The translations under genes were made by a program, and so were the position numbers. A stretch of 64,000 nucleotides of DNA from Sipunculus nudus (lineage: Eukaryota > Annelida > Sipuncula > Golfingiida > Sipunculidae), in NCBI GenBank assembly GCA_026874595.1, contig CM049313.1, positions 45,102,659 to 45,166,658 of the forward strand, written 5' to 3'. Positions 34,010 through 44,846 of this stretch are shown in pieces; within the stretch, counting starts at the first letter, position 1; each line of letters starts with the position of its first letter. The notes under the pieces were generated by a model. The model was not told where the DNA came from. It ran no database searches and saw only the letters and a list, made by a program, of their open reading frames with translations.

Positions 34010-34245
34010 TACTGGTACATCCTTGGAACACGCGCTAGAGGATCTGGCAACAGAAAACACCAAGATCCAGAGAACCCAACCATTTATTCTCTAGATCCTG
34101 TTTCATCGTTGTTTAAGTCGAGGCCATTTGCTGTTGCGCCGCAGAATTATTCAACATAATCAACGTAAAACGAATTCTTTAAGTATGTAACTGACATTGT
34201 GAAATTTCACCTCGACCCATTTTGGGTAGAAATTCATACCTAAGC
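34010..34245 (+). other. Duplicated open frame (YWYILGTRARGSGNRKHQD...), unassigned
   Basis: The reading frame is shared with 42843-43075, where it stays open longer and continues to DPFWVEIHT. In this copy a stop occurs after NYST. It is unrecognised, and may be a fragment of a decayed transposon protein or a chance frame in duplicated DNA. Confidence 0.2.
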
Positions 34246-34293
34246 ACCTGTTTCTCATTAATATATGGTTTCCGTTGAATACATGTGGATCTT

Positions 34294-34295
<2 letters not shown>

Positions 34296-34339
<44 letters not shown>
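34296..34339. repeat. (AT)n microsatellite
   Basis: An uninterrupted AT repeat of about 22 units is present. The corresponding site in the second duplication copy (about 43128) has almost none, so it expanded or contracted after the duplication. Confidence 0.95.
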
Positions 34340-34343
<4 letters not shown>

Positions 34344-34969
34344 ATTTTATGAGAAAAGTGACAATACAGTATTACTTTAATTTTTCTTTGTATTGCAGGT
34401 TAAATATATGTCATTTTGAGACTGATAGGCGTAAAGAACAGTCTAGTTTGCATTAGACTAACCAGCATTACTTCCACTTACATTTACATTTGCAAACAAA
34501 TACTGAAATATCAAAATGAAAGCTGTTTTCCTCCATGCTAAAACTTTAAAAGTTTCCCTTTACAAGTGTTTTTAAAATATCATGTTTTAATCCAAATCTT
34601 ATCCTACAGTGAATGAATGAAAGACTGAAGAGATATTTTTAAAAACACAATTATGTTTGTCACATGTTGTTGTATGAAACACAATGTGACATTTTATATA
34701 ATAAATAACTTAAAATCAAAACTTAAATTCATTAAATGTCTATATAAACACCAGCACCTCATCATATTTCATAAATTGTAATCCCAAATACCATAATTTC
34801 TCTTCTGTTATTTATTTCAGGAAATGAAGGCCTGTTACATTTTGTTGCACTTCTAAAACACAATAACATTATTTGAATGCAACATGCTTCATTTTGTTTT
34901 GTGTGTTGCTGATATCTATGGTGTATGGATTAGATAACAAAAGTGTCCTATATTAAATAAACCCTTGTG

Positions 34970-35700
34970 TCACACCTAACACAAGTAACTTGTGTTAAAC
35001 TGAGTTTGTACCTAAGTTCTTGTGCCGTTTTAACACAAGTTGACGCTGTTCATATAAGACGCAAGCACTTGTGCTTAAGGAATATAGTGTATTTTTTAAC
35101 ACAAGGGGATTCAGAGTGTATTAAGGACAAAACACAAGTAATAAGTCAGTCATGAGCATGCATCCTTTATGATCATGCCCTTAATGATAGGAGTTGGTCC
35201 TAATGTCTTAAATATTTTACTTGTTTACGCTCTGTGCAAACTGTTACAATACAGTGTATTTAATTACGTACAGTGTAGTTTACATAATGACACTATACGT
35301 ATCCATTTTCATGAAGCAAATTGTCATCTACAAAGAACACAACGATCGGGTTATTATACTCGGTTCTTAAAACATGCGCTCATATTTTTTTTAATTTTCA
35401 AAATGCGAAGGCTTAATTGGTCTCTGTTCCATTGTAGCGTTAATATACACGTTCAGACGTTTTTCTGGTCTCCCGTATTTACATGTATGCAGGGCAGTAC
35501 AAGGGACCTAACACATAATTAGTATGTCAGTCATAAACAAGCTTTCTTTACGATCATGTCATTAACGATAGAAGCAGGTCCTAATGTCTCAAATATATTA
35601 CTTGTTTAAGACCTGTGCAAATTGTTACATTACAGTGTTGTCAGTTACGTACTTATTTTAATGCTCCTAAAATATTATTGATAAGTAATCACATCGTATG
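34970..35700 (+). repeat. Internal tandem duplication (about 386 bp) within copy 1
   Basis: The block at about 35167-35275 ('ATGATAGGAGTTGGTCCTAATGTCT...') recurs at about 35553-35660 ('CGATAGAAGCAGGTCCTAATGTCT...'). In the second copy, the block starting 'CATGAAGCAAATTGT' is itself doubled (about 43820 and 44227). ACACAAGT / ACTTGTGT inverted motifs are clustered at 34980-35050. Confidence 0.65.
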
Positions 35701-35785
35701 ATTGAAGATTTTCAGCTTCGTGTGTAACGTTTTATTTTTCAAAACGATATGAACATATATATTATATACATTACAAATAATAGTA

Positions 35786-35842
35786 ATAAAAAAATAATAA
35801 TAATAATAATTATTATTATATTATTATTACTATTATTATTAT
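35786..35842. repeat. (TAA)n/(TTA)n microsatellite, inverted
   Basis: A run of AATAATAAT is followed by TTATTATTA, which can fold into a hairpin. The counterpart at about 44500-44562 has the same inverted arrangement. Confidence 0.85.
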
Positions 35843-36503
35843 AGGTCTAATATTGATACTATTACATTTATTTTGCGAAGGACGGTGTGCTTTATAACAG
35901 AAATACACAGATACTGGTAATGACTTTAAAAAAAAGGCCTGATTTCGTTAGGCAAAGAGTTCCAAAAGGAATTAAGGGCCCCATATGAAAAGATCTTTTT
36001 GTAATACTCTTTTTTAATACACGGATATAAAGGGCATATTATACATACAAGACAAGCTGTTCAGGCTTATAGGTGAATCTACAACATGGTTCACTAAGAT
36101 TCTAACTCAAATATTTGCATCTACAGGTTCGCTTATCTGACTAATACATCCATCTCGGAATTCACCTATCTGAGTAAAACATCATTCTAAAGATTCACAT
36201 GTATGTCTTATATCTTATTTTATATCTTATATCAACCAAAAATGACGGTGTCATCAACATAATGCAAGCAGCTCAGTTTAAACTAATATAAATTATAAAT
36301 CCAATTCTCAACTTGTTATTATTTTGTTAGTTTTTTTCCAGTCAAATGCTAAGAAACTGTATATCAACGAGTGTAACTAAACACGGCTTGTGAGAGCATT
36401 TATTCAACATGAATACACACGCGATCGAACATAATAGACAGATAAATAAGTGACATTCATGCAAACAGCCTTGCCAGTTGGTAAGGAGAGTATTCAGAAA
36501 ATA

Positions 36504-36529
36504 AAAAAGGCTCTAAATATAGAGCCTTT
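36504..36529. repeat. Perfect 11-bp-arm hairpin, AAAAGGCTCTA / TAGAGCCTTTT
   Basis: The arms AAAAGGCTCTA and TAGAGCCTTTT flank a 4-base AATA loop. The second duplication copy (about 45495-45520) has lost the left arm. It resembles a histone 3' stem by its GGCTCT/AGAGCC core, but loop length and context differ and no histone gene is adjacent. Confidence 0.6.
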
Positions 36530-36743
36530 TCTGGAGGCTTTGCTTCTGGGAAAGGTGTGTTTTGTGGAAGAGAAAATCTTTGGGAAAACCCTAAAGCCAG
36601 CCCCGGGAAACCAGCCAGGTCAGAGAGAAAGACTAATGAAAATCACCAAAACAGATCACGTGGTTTATATCATTCGGGGACCATGGTGACATGGTAATCA
36701 TTACGTAGCAGAAGACAGACTAGTCTTCCGCACTTTACACAGA

Positions 36744-36866
36744 CTATTGGCAAAAAGATGACGTGTGCGGTACCCGCGGTAGACGATATCCGGGTGGCGG
36801 GCGCGGCAAACCAAAGTCCAAACAGGTCAGTATGAAAAGGATGACCGGCACATGTACGTAAAGCAT
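36744..36866 (-). other. Duplicated minus-strand frame with signal-peptide-like start
   Basis: Reading on the minus strand, MLYVHVPVILFILTCLDFGL looks like a short signal peptide. The duplicate at 45708-45848 (MHYVHVPVILCTLTYLVIAA) keeps the hydrophobic start, but the copies diverge downstream because of a small indel. The surrounding DNA is CG-rich. No family is recognised; it could be a decayed first exon of a secreted peptide gene. Confidence 0.25.
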
Positions 36867-36915
36867 GACGAAATCGCAGCTTCGGCCTAAAGCCTCAGGT
36901 GAAAGCTGTGTTTCC

Positions 36916-37590
36916 TGTAATGTTTGTAACGTGGGTATATAACACAAGATGGCTCTTAATCATATAACAGCATTAATTGAACGTCAACTCTCCCGCTCGT
37001 ACATGTGTGCACGTTCAAAGATGGCAACCCATATTACGTGCACTAATCACGTGACCTAAAGTCACACTAGGGATCACACCATGTGTACTTTAACACATTA
37101 CAATAAATAAAATGAAAAAAATGAAATCACGATCGCTTCGGGTTACTGAAGCCTTATAAATATATGATATTCAAAGTGTTCTGCTAAATGACAACTGGAA
37201 TCAACTTAGCTTTCCATTACTTGATATATATGTGATCTCTTTTTTAAGTAAGATAATGAATTTAATAAATTATTAAATATAACTGTTTATGTCTTGAAGT
37301 GTTATTCTTTTAAATGTGGTCAGTCTTATTAATAAGTGTACTGAAAATTACTCATTACAGCTATGACATAACAAGGGGTTCCTAACAACATTTAGAGACT
37401 TACTATTTCAAAAGTGTACTTTAAAGATTTAAACTAATACTGTTGTGTCGATTTGAAAATCATGTAGCTATAGTCATGCCTATCATAACAGCAAGTAATG
37501 CATACATATATGAGTACATGCATGACTTCAAAATGAATTATTACGTCACATGTGAAGGTAAATAAAACGGAGCTTAATATTTAATAAAGT
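36916..37590. other. Single-copy AT-rich spacer after duplication copy 1
   Basis: No similarity to other parts of the window and no coding frame are seen. Sequence unique to copy 1 starts immediately after GTGTTTCC at 36915. Confidence 0.5.
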
Positions 37591-37593
37591 CCT

Positions 37594-39590
37594 TTAACCA
37601 CACTGGTTCTTTCCTCCTCCTCTTTGGACGGGTAGGAATATTTGGGTCCGACAGTGGCTGTTGGGGTTGAATCTGTGATTCTGTAGTGGTAAGGTCATCT
37701 CGAGAAGTGACATCAGCCTGATTTGGAGCACCAATATATTTCCTGAGATGGGAAATATGACGTGTGAAGTAGCGATTTTACCATAATACAAGGTCCTTTC
37801 TGTTTCACAACAGTAAAGATTTGGCTGGCATAGGTTGTGGCAAACTTGTTTTGGTACTGCTGGCGAATAAGAAGCTTGTCACCTACCCTAAACACTGTCA
37901 CGCACTGTCTGCGATTACGGTTGGCACATAATGCAATTTCTGGGGTTTTTTTTAATTCGATCTCTTGTTCGCAGGTGGCACTGAAGTTGTGGTATTTTGA
38001 TGTAAATCATCCGGGAAAACAGTAACTCTGCTGGAGACTTCCCCATTGTGGAGTGCGGAATATTTCTATAACTCATTAAATAAGTATACATTTCAAAATG
38101 CCAATCTTTACTTTCCGCTTTGGCTGTGTGTATGGCTTTCTTTAATGAACGATTAAAGCGTTCAGCCTCTCCATTTGCATTTGGCCACAATGGAGTTGTG
38201 CGATGATGATGTATACCACATTAATTGAGATTAGTTCTAAAATCCTCCGAGATAAATTGCGGACCTTTATCCGTCGTGAGCATCTCCGGAAACGCATGTT
38301 CCGTAAAGGTTTCATGAATCTGTTGTATTACTTTGGGTGTTGTGGCTGAACGGAGAATATGAACTGCTGGGTATCTGGTATAGTAATGAATCAGTACTAA
38401 CAAGTACTCACAAGTAGAAAATGGTCCCATGAGATCTGCACTTACATGCTGCCAGGGATAGTCTGGAAGTTTTGACATCTGCACTGGTGGAAGGCGATCT
38501 GGTATGGACGTCAACTGGCAAGCATGACACGATGAGATCAACTGTTCTAGCTTATGGTCGACTCCTGGCCACCATACTATTTTACGAATTCTCTGCTTGC
38601 ACTTTACTATGCCTTGATGGCTTTCGTATACAAGTTCCAGTGTGTGTGTACGTAACTTGTGTGGTATGACGAGGCGATAGTCTTTCAATAAGCACTGGCC
38701 ATCAGTTGAGAGTTGTGGACTGACTCTGAAGTACGGTTGGATATCCGGATTTCTCTTTTGCCAGGATCCTTCTTTAACAGCGGTGATTACCTTTTGCAAC
38801 ACTTCATCAGTATCTGTTGCCATTGCAATGTCTTTGTACTGGACAGCCTTAGGCACACTATGGTAGGCTACAAAATTAAGGTAATCATCTGCAAAGCATT
38901 TTGTGTGACCAGACACTGTGCAGGGCGATCTTGAAAACATATCTGCAGCATTAGTAGATCCTGCTTGGTAAACAACTTGGTAAGAGTAACCTTGTAGCTT
39001 GATCAGCCATCTTTGAATTCTAGGGGGCGCCTGGTGTCATCTGGTGTTGAAGATAACCTCAAGAGGTTTGTGATCGGTTATGACTTGAAATTCCCTGCCG
39101 TATAAGTACATTCGGAATCTCTCAATTCCCCAAAATACACCAAGGGCTTCACGTTCTGTTTGAGAGTAATATGTCGTTCTGTTGTTGTAAGAACGCGGCT
39201 TGCGTAAGCAAGTTGTCGACATGACATCTCTGTTTGTTGCTGTGATAAAATGGCGCCTAAGCCAACTGGCATACTTTGTAGTATGCTAGCACTGTAGAGT
39301 CTTTCAGACTCTTTCTCAGTGTTTCGAATGCTTCCTGGTGTTGTTGGGTCCACTGCCATTGCTGTCCTTTGCGTGTAAACTAGCGTAAAGGTTTAGACAG
39401 TGTAGAAAAGTCTTTGATGAACTTGGAGCAAAATATCACTAACCCTTAGAAACTGCGAACTTCTTTGGCATTAGTTGGAGTATTGGCATATCTGATGGCT
39501 TCGATTTTGCGCTGATCTGGTTCAACTGGTTCAAATCACTTTTATTTCCATTCTACTGAGGTAGGAAAATACTGAACGAATGTTTCCATT
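37594..39590 (-). pseudogene. Ty3/Gypsy-type retrotransposon pol fragment, decayed
   Basis: On the minus strand, in order: the reverse-transcriptase connection region (about 39540-39400, KIEAIRYA-TPTNAKEVRSF), RNase H (about 39360-39037, with SQTEREALGVFWGIERFRMY and TDHKPLEVIF), an NAADMFSR link, the integrase zinc-binding region (H..H and SCHACQ, about 38600-38700), the integrase catalytic core (ADLMGPF, TTDKGPQFI, then NANGEAERFNRSLKK), and a C-terminal region (about 37900-37710). The order RT-RH-INT identifies Ty3/Gypsy. The N-terminal RT, protease and gag are absent, and stops and frame changes break the remainder (e.g. near 38200, 39030 and 39380), so it is not functional. No LTRs are identified. 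Confidence 0.92.
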
Positions 39591-39840
39591 AGATCCTCAT
39601 ATTTTTAGTACATCAATTTTTTGTTAAGGGAAATTTTGGACAAAATTTATAAATTTTACTATACATTTACAGTATAAATCAATAATATTTGAAAATTTAT
39701 GTTGATTAACAATTATAAATTGCATCAACATTTATAGTTAATCTGCTCAGGCAACATCACATTATATACAAAGATGTATTATTTTTTCTTAAAATATATT
39801 TTTGAAATTTGCAAAATAATAAATATCTGAAAATAACACT
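39591..39840. other. AT-rich spacer before duplication copy 2
   Basis: Very AT-rich sequence with no recognisable feature. It joins the 5'-truncated Gypsy fragment to the left boundary of duplication copy 2. Confidence 0.5.
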
Positions 39841-42447
39841 TGATTCGGGAAATATGGTATACAAGATGCCATGTTGTGGCATTATGTTCTTTTAATAATA
39901 TTATCTTATAAACATAATTTTTTAAATTCAGTTTAAACATTTTGTGAATTAAAAAATTATAAAATTTATGTATATGCATAATATGACATGATGTGAGCCA
40001 AATTATGGATAAGTAATGATGCAACTTACAATTCTGAATGAACTTATATTTTCAGATTTTCTATTGCAAATTTTAAAAATTGTAAAAATGAACAATTGAA
40101 TCTGATAAAACTATTAATGCCAACAAGGGAAGTGCTAAAAAATAGGGTTTAATATAAACTTAAAATCATTATTCACATGGAAGTGAAATAAAGATATCAG
40201 TCCTTTTTGTCTTGTTAATATTTCAAATGTCGGTCCATTTGTAAATATTTCAAATGCAACACAGTATCTTAAAACGGTTACTGGTTTTTGTTTTTTTTTT
40301 TTTTTTTTTGGCAGTCTTGTCAGAGTATTAGTTTTGCAGTCATATAGTCAGAACTTTACTACCCAAGTAGGAAGGCCATTTCCTCATAGTTTTCATATGC
40401 ATATACATAAGAAAAACAATGACAGTAAAAATAAGCATATTTTGCATTTGCTAAAATTTTTCAAACTTCGGCTGAGCGCCGTGACCCATTGGTCCCTTGT
40501 TTTTAGTGCTTCACACATGTACTTGTAAAGCAATCAAATACTTTTCAAATAATGGTCAAACATGTCATCAAGAAAGCATTATACCTGATGTAAATCCCAC
40601 TGCACAGGGGCGCATTAGGCCTGTCTTGTTTAAGGTTGTTTCGCTCCGCCAACTTGAAGTCAGCTGAGGTATAGGAATGGCGCTTTGTCCATCCGCTCTG
40701 TCCGTCCGTTACCAAGGCACATATCGAAACCGCTGACCCTAAAAACTAGAAAGTTAATATCAAGGAAGGTCAATAAAAAATCTCCTTGGACACTTGAAAT
40801 TAGGTCACTGTGACCTATATCCTGCGAGCTCTGGGGACTTGTAAGTACCCCCAGAATAATTTAAAATTTGATACAAAACCTCCAGTATCTTGATAATTTA
40901 TGCATGGATCGCGTTTAATATTTTCCATGACTAGTTTTGTCAGTTCCCGAAAACTGGTGCATCCACCTGTATTTTTTTTTTTTTCCTTTTTTTCATGCAT
41001 TTTTTCGTTTATTTTGAGACTGCTATACCTTTTTTCAAATGTGGTTTCACTTAGGGTCCTGAAACTTTGTGTGTTTATTAGGAATTAAAGTAATGCTTTG
41101 ATGACCTTAGGATGCCCTAAAGTATTCACCCAGTTCATCCATCTTACGATCTGTCATGCCACCCGTCTATCCACAAATTTGTTTTCGGATGGTAACTCCA
41201 GTTTTAATAAACATATAAATTTTCATAGGACCAACTACCAAAACAAGAACGCTGATGATTTTGTGGCCAAAAGGTCAAAGGTCGAGGCCACAGGATCCAC
41301 ATGAACAAGCTCATAAAATATCTTTTCAGAAAAAAATCAGCTGAGCGTCGAGACCAATGGGTCCCTAGTTTCATTAGTCCTCTTTGGTTGGATTCCTCTT
41401 TTTCCTAAATCCTGGATCCAACCCTGCTCTGTCTCAGCAGAGATTGTAACTTAATTAATTCCTTCAAATGTCCTTTTTTATTAAAAAAAATTCTAAACAA
41501 TAGGTTGTGACTTCTAGATGATTCATAGGCCAGTTCTTATCAAACCTGAAATCCAGGAGATCTTATAATGATATATCAATCCTATGTCATATGTTTACGC
41601 AAGGGGCGCATCCAAGATTTAGGAAAAGAAGGGGTCCAACCCAGGAGGACTTATGACATATCCTGTAAAAAAGGTCCCCCAGTCCGGCCGGAAAAGGGAG
41701 GTTCAGGCCCCAAAAAACTGTGTAAACCCCTTAAAAAAGGTCCTTTCCTGCAGGTATTGATCTAGGAGCATTTGTGAATGGATGGAGGTTGGGGTGGGTG
41801 GGTCAAAAGATGTTTAAGTAACATATCTTAAATACATTATACATAAATGTTTCTGACATGATGGGGTTCTAGATCCTCTCCCCAAAAACTGTTGGTATTA
41901 AAGGAAGCAGCAGACGCCATTTTCCGGTTTCTTGGCATCAAAACCTCTTTTCTGTGAATTCTGTATACATGTGTATACACATTTTAATGCCACACACGGC
42001 TTACCCATATACACAGTACGTACAGGCGGGTTATAGCACATACGCGGTTGTCAGTAGTCTTTTATATAATGAAATACAAAGAGTTTATGGTGATAACGTT
42101 GCATGTTGCCCTTTTCACAAAATGAGCGATATATTATTGAGTATTCATAATAAATTCCAATTTCTGTGTGTGTTGGGGGGGGGGGGGGCGAGAGACTTAT
42201 ATTAATTTTGCCACGGAAAATCCGGTCCTTGCAGCTGATATGTGATCATATAGATGCAACCTTAATTATAGAAGTATATTCATCAAACTTGTATATTCTA
42301 AGAGAAATCGTAATTTTGTCATTTATTCGCGTAACATTATAAGGAGACTAATGTAATATAACATCTGTCCCACCGGTTTATTTTGGCACGCATGTTAAAA
42401 AATATAGGATTTTTCATGACCTGTAATTGTATTTATTATACTTACAT

Positions 42448-42838
42448 TGTTAAGAAGACAAATTAATGAGGGGAAAATCCTCGGACGATCCGGGAGTCGT
42501 ACCCAGGTTGGAGGCGTACAAGTCGGTGGCGTACAAGTCCGGCGTACGAACCGCTTCGCTAGCAGTTCGGTCCGCTTTTATGTGCACCCCGTAACACACC
42601 CCCTCTTAAGAGCGTTCTGCTATCAGAACAAGACAAATTTTCCCAAGGAGTCACACTTTGGTGAGCCACAAAGTTTTATCATCACGTCGGACAAGTCCTC
42701 ATTTTGTTACGAAGACAAGTAAATGAGGGGTAAATCCTGGGCCGATCCGGGAGTCGAACCAAGGTCGGTGGCGTACAAGTCCGGCGTACCAACCGCTTCG
42801 CTAGCACTTCGGTCCGCTTTTATGTGCACCCTGTAACA
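42448..42838 (-). mobile_element. Miniature LTR-type element (TRIM-like) with tRNA-like terminal repeats
   Basis: Two direct repeats (42448-42596 and 42705-42838) each start TGTTA and end TAACA. The element is flanked by ACAT (42444-42447 and 42839-42842). Duplication copy 1 has the same site empty with one ACAT (about 34006-34009), proving an insertion. Read on the minus strand, the 108-bp interior ends in the purine run AAGAGGGGG just before the second repeat, like a polypurine tract. A primer-binding site is not obvious. There is no coding capacity. The first repeat is longer by a small internal duplication (GCGTACAAGTCGGTG). The alternative reading, a dimeric tRNA-derived SINE, fits the clean TG...CA ends less well. 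Confidence 0.75.
42739..42815 (-). repeat. tRNA-like sequence inside the terminal repeat
   Basis: On the minus strand, 77 nt run from GGACCGA to TCGGCCC, whose ends pair 6/7 like an acceptor stem. GTGC/GTAC can form the D-stem. TAGCGAAGCGG fits an A box and GGTTCGACTCC matches the B-box consensus. The anticodon stem does not pair, so it is tRNA-derived and not a working tRNA; a TGT (Thr-like) triplet sits in the loop position. The second, more diverged copy is at about 42490-42575. Confidence 0.7.
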
Positions 42839-44499
42839 ACATACTGGTACATCCTTGGAACAAACGCTAGAGGATCTGGCAACAGAAAACACCAAGATCA
42901 GGAGAACCCAACCATTTATTCTCTAGATCCTGTTTCATTGTTGTTTAAGTCGAGGTCATTTGCTGTTGCGCCGCAGAAATATTCAACATATTCAACATTA
43001 AACAAATTCTTTAAGGATGTAACTGACATAGTGAAATTTCACCTCGATCCATTTTGGGTAGAAATTCATACCTAAGCACCTGTTTCTCATTAATATATGG
43101 TCTCCGTTGAATACATGTCGATCTTGGATATAAATATCCATTTTATGAGTAAAGTGACAATACAGTATCACTTTCATTTTTCTTTATATTGCAGGTTTAA
43201 GATATCATTTTGAGACTGATAAATATTAGTGAAGTTTGCATTGGACTAACTATCAGTACTTCCACTTAAATTTCCATTTGTAATCAAATACTGAACTATC
43301 AAAATGAAAGCTGTTTTCCTCTATGCTAGAACTTTAAAAGTTTCCCTTTACAAATGTTTTTGAAATATCATCTTTTTAATCCCAATCTAATCCTACAGTG
43401 AATGAATGCAAGACTAAATTGATATTTTAAAAAACACAATTATGTATGTCACATGTAATTGTATGCAACACAGTGTGACATTTTATATAATATTATACTC
43501 ATAATCAAAACTTAAATTCGTTAAACATCAGCATCCCACTAAATTTCATAAATTGTAATCCCATATTCCAAAATGTCTCTATTGGTATTTATTTCAGGAA
43601 ATAAAGGTCTGTAACATTTATTGTTGCACTTCTAAAATACAATAAAATCATTTGAATGCATTATGCTTCACTTTGATTTGTGGGTTGCTGATATCTATTG
43701 TGTATTGTATAGATAACAAAAGTGTCCTATATTAAATCAAATCTTGTGTCAAACCTAACACAAGTAACTTGTATATATAAGTGTAGTTTATGTAATAACA
43801 CTATACGTATCCATTATCATGAAGCAAATTGTCATCTACAAAAAAAAAGAACGGGTTATTATACTCGGTTCTTAAAACATGCGCTCATATTTTTTAATTT
43901 TCAAAATACGAAGGCTTAATTGGTCTCTGTTCCATTGAAGCGCAAATATACACGTTAAGACGTTTTTATTGTCTCCCGTATTTACATGTATGGAGGGCAG
44001 CACAAGGGACCTAACACATAAGTAGTATGTCAGTCATGAACAAGCTTCTTTTACGCTCATGTCATTAACGATAGAAGCAGGTCCTAATGTCTCAAATATA
44101 TTACTTGTTTAAGGCCTGTGCAAACTGTTACATTACAGTGTAGTCAATTACGTACTCATTTGCTTCTTAAATCTTCCCGTTAAAATCAATCTTCCGCATT
44201 AAATAACACAACGTAGCAATTACCATGAAGCAAATTGTTCTGCATACAATGAGCGGGTAATTATAGGCCTTCTCGGTTCTTAATACATGCACTCATTATT
44301 TCTTTCTTTTCAAAATACGCAGGCTTTATTGGACTCTGTTCCATTGAATAGTAAACATACAGGTACAGACTTTTTTATTTGGTAACAAGGAGAATATTTA
44401 TGTTAACCAATCACATTGTATGATTGAAGATTATCAGCTTCGCGTGTTACATGCTTTATTTATTCAATCGATATTTAAATATATATTATATACATTACA

Positions 44500-44516
44500 A
44501 ATAATAGTAATAATAA

Positions 44517-44547
<31 letters not shown>

Positions 44548-44565
44548 GTTATTATTTTTATCATC
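44500..44565. repeat. (TAA)n/(TTA)n microsatellite, second copy
   Basis: The AATAATAAT run followed by TTATTATT is the counterpart of 35786-35842, with different repeat numbers. Confidence 0.85.
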
Positions 44566-44677
44566 ATAGGCCTTATAATGATAATATTACGTTTATATTG
44601 TGAAGGACGGTGTGCTTTAAAACGGTTTTTAAAAAACAAGCAAATTTCCAGAAATACACATTTACATATACACAGGT

Positions 44678-44846
44678 CCGGATCCCCCCCCCCCTTTTTT
44701 TTTCTTCCCATGATTTTTTAAGTGTTTCAGACCAACTTTTGCGGTCTTGCTCCCCCCCCCCTTTTCCATTCCCTTGGGACCTTTTATAAAGGCTTTGTCT
44801 TTAGTTGTCCTGGGTTGGACTCCCACATTTCCTGGATCCGCCACTG
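44678..44846 (+). mobile_element. GGATCC-type MITE, inserted in copy 2 only
   Basis: It runs from 'GGTCCGGATCCCCCCC' to 'CATTTCCTGGATCCGCCACTG', with the middle blocks 'AAGTGTTTCAGACCAACTTTTG' and 'TTAGTTGTCCTGGGTTGGA', matching 57968-58175. Copy 1 has no equivalent between 35925 and 35945. Poly-C tracts create the Gly-rich minus-strand frames. Confidence 0.75.

Larger units (their letters stand above)
31514..36915 (+). repeat. Segmental duplication, copy 1 (about 5.4 kb)
   Basis: Sequence here is collinear with 39841-45915 in the same orientation, with long stretches of high similarity by eye. Landmarks: 32130/40470 (Helitron-like terminus), 33182/41610, 33550/41986, 34010/42843, 34190/43020, 36450/45450 and 36780/45760. 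Similarity stops abruptly at GTGTTTCC on the right (36915/45915). Copy 1 lacks the 391-bp element of copy 2 and about 120 bp around 32949, and carries an extra (AT)n run and about 300 bp at 34985-35275. Confidence 0.92.

Noticed and set aside
36504-36529. Histone-type 3' stem-loop
   Set aside because: The GGCTCT/AGAGCC core is similar, but the loop is not the TTTC type, no histone coding sequence adjoins, and the other duplication copy has lost one arm.
42739-42815. A genuine tRNA gene on the minus strand
   Set aside because: The anticodon stem cannot pair, and the sequence is repeated inside both terminal repeats of an inserted element, so it is tRNA-derived repeat DNA.
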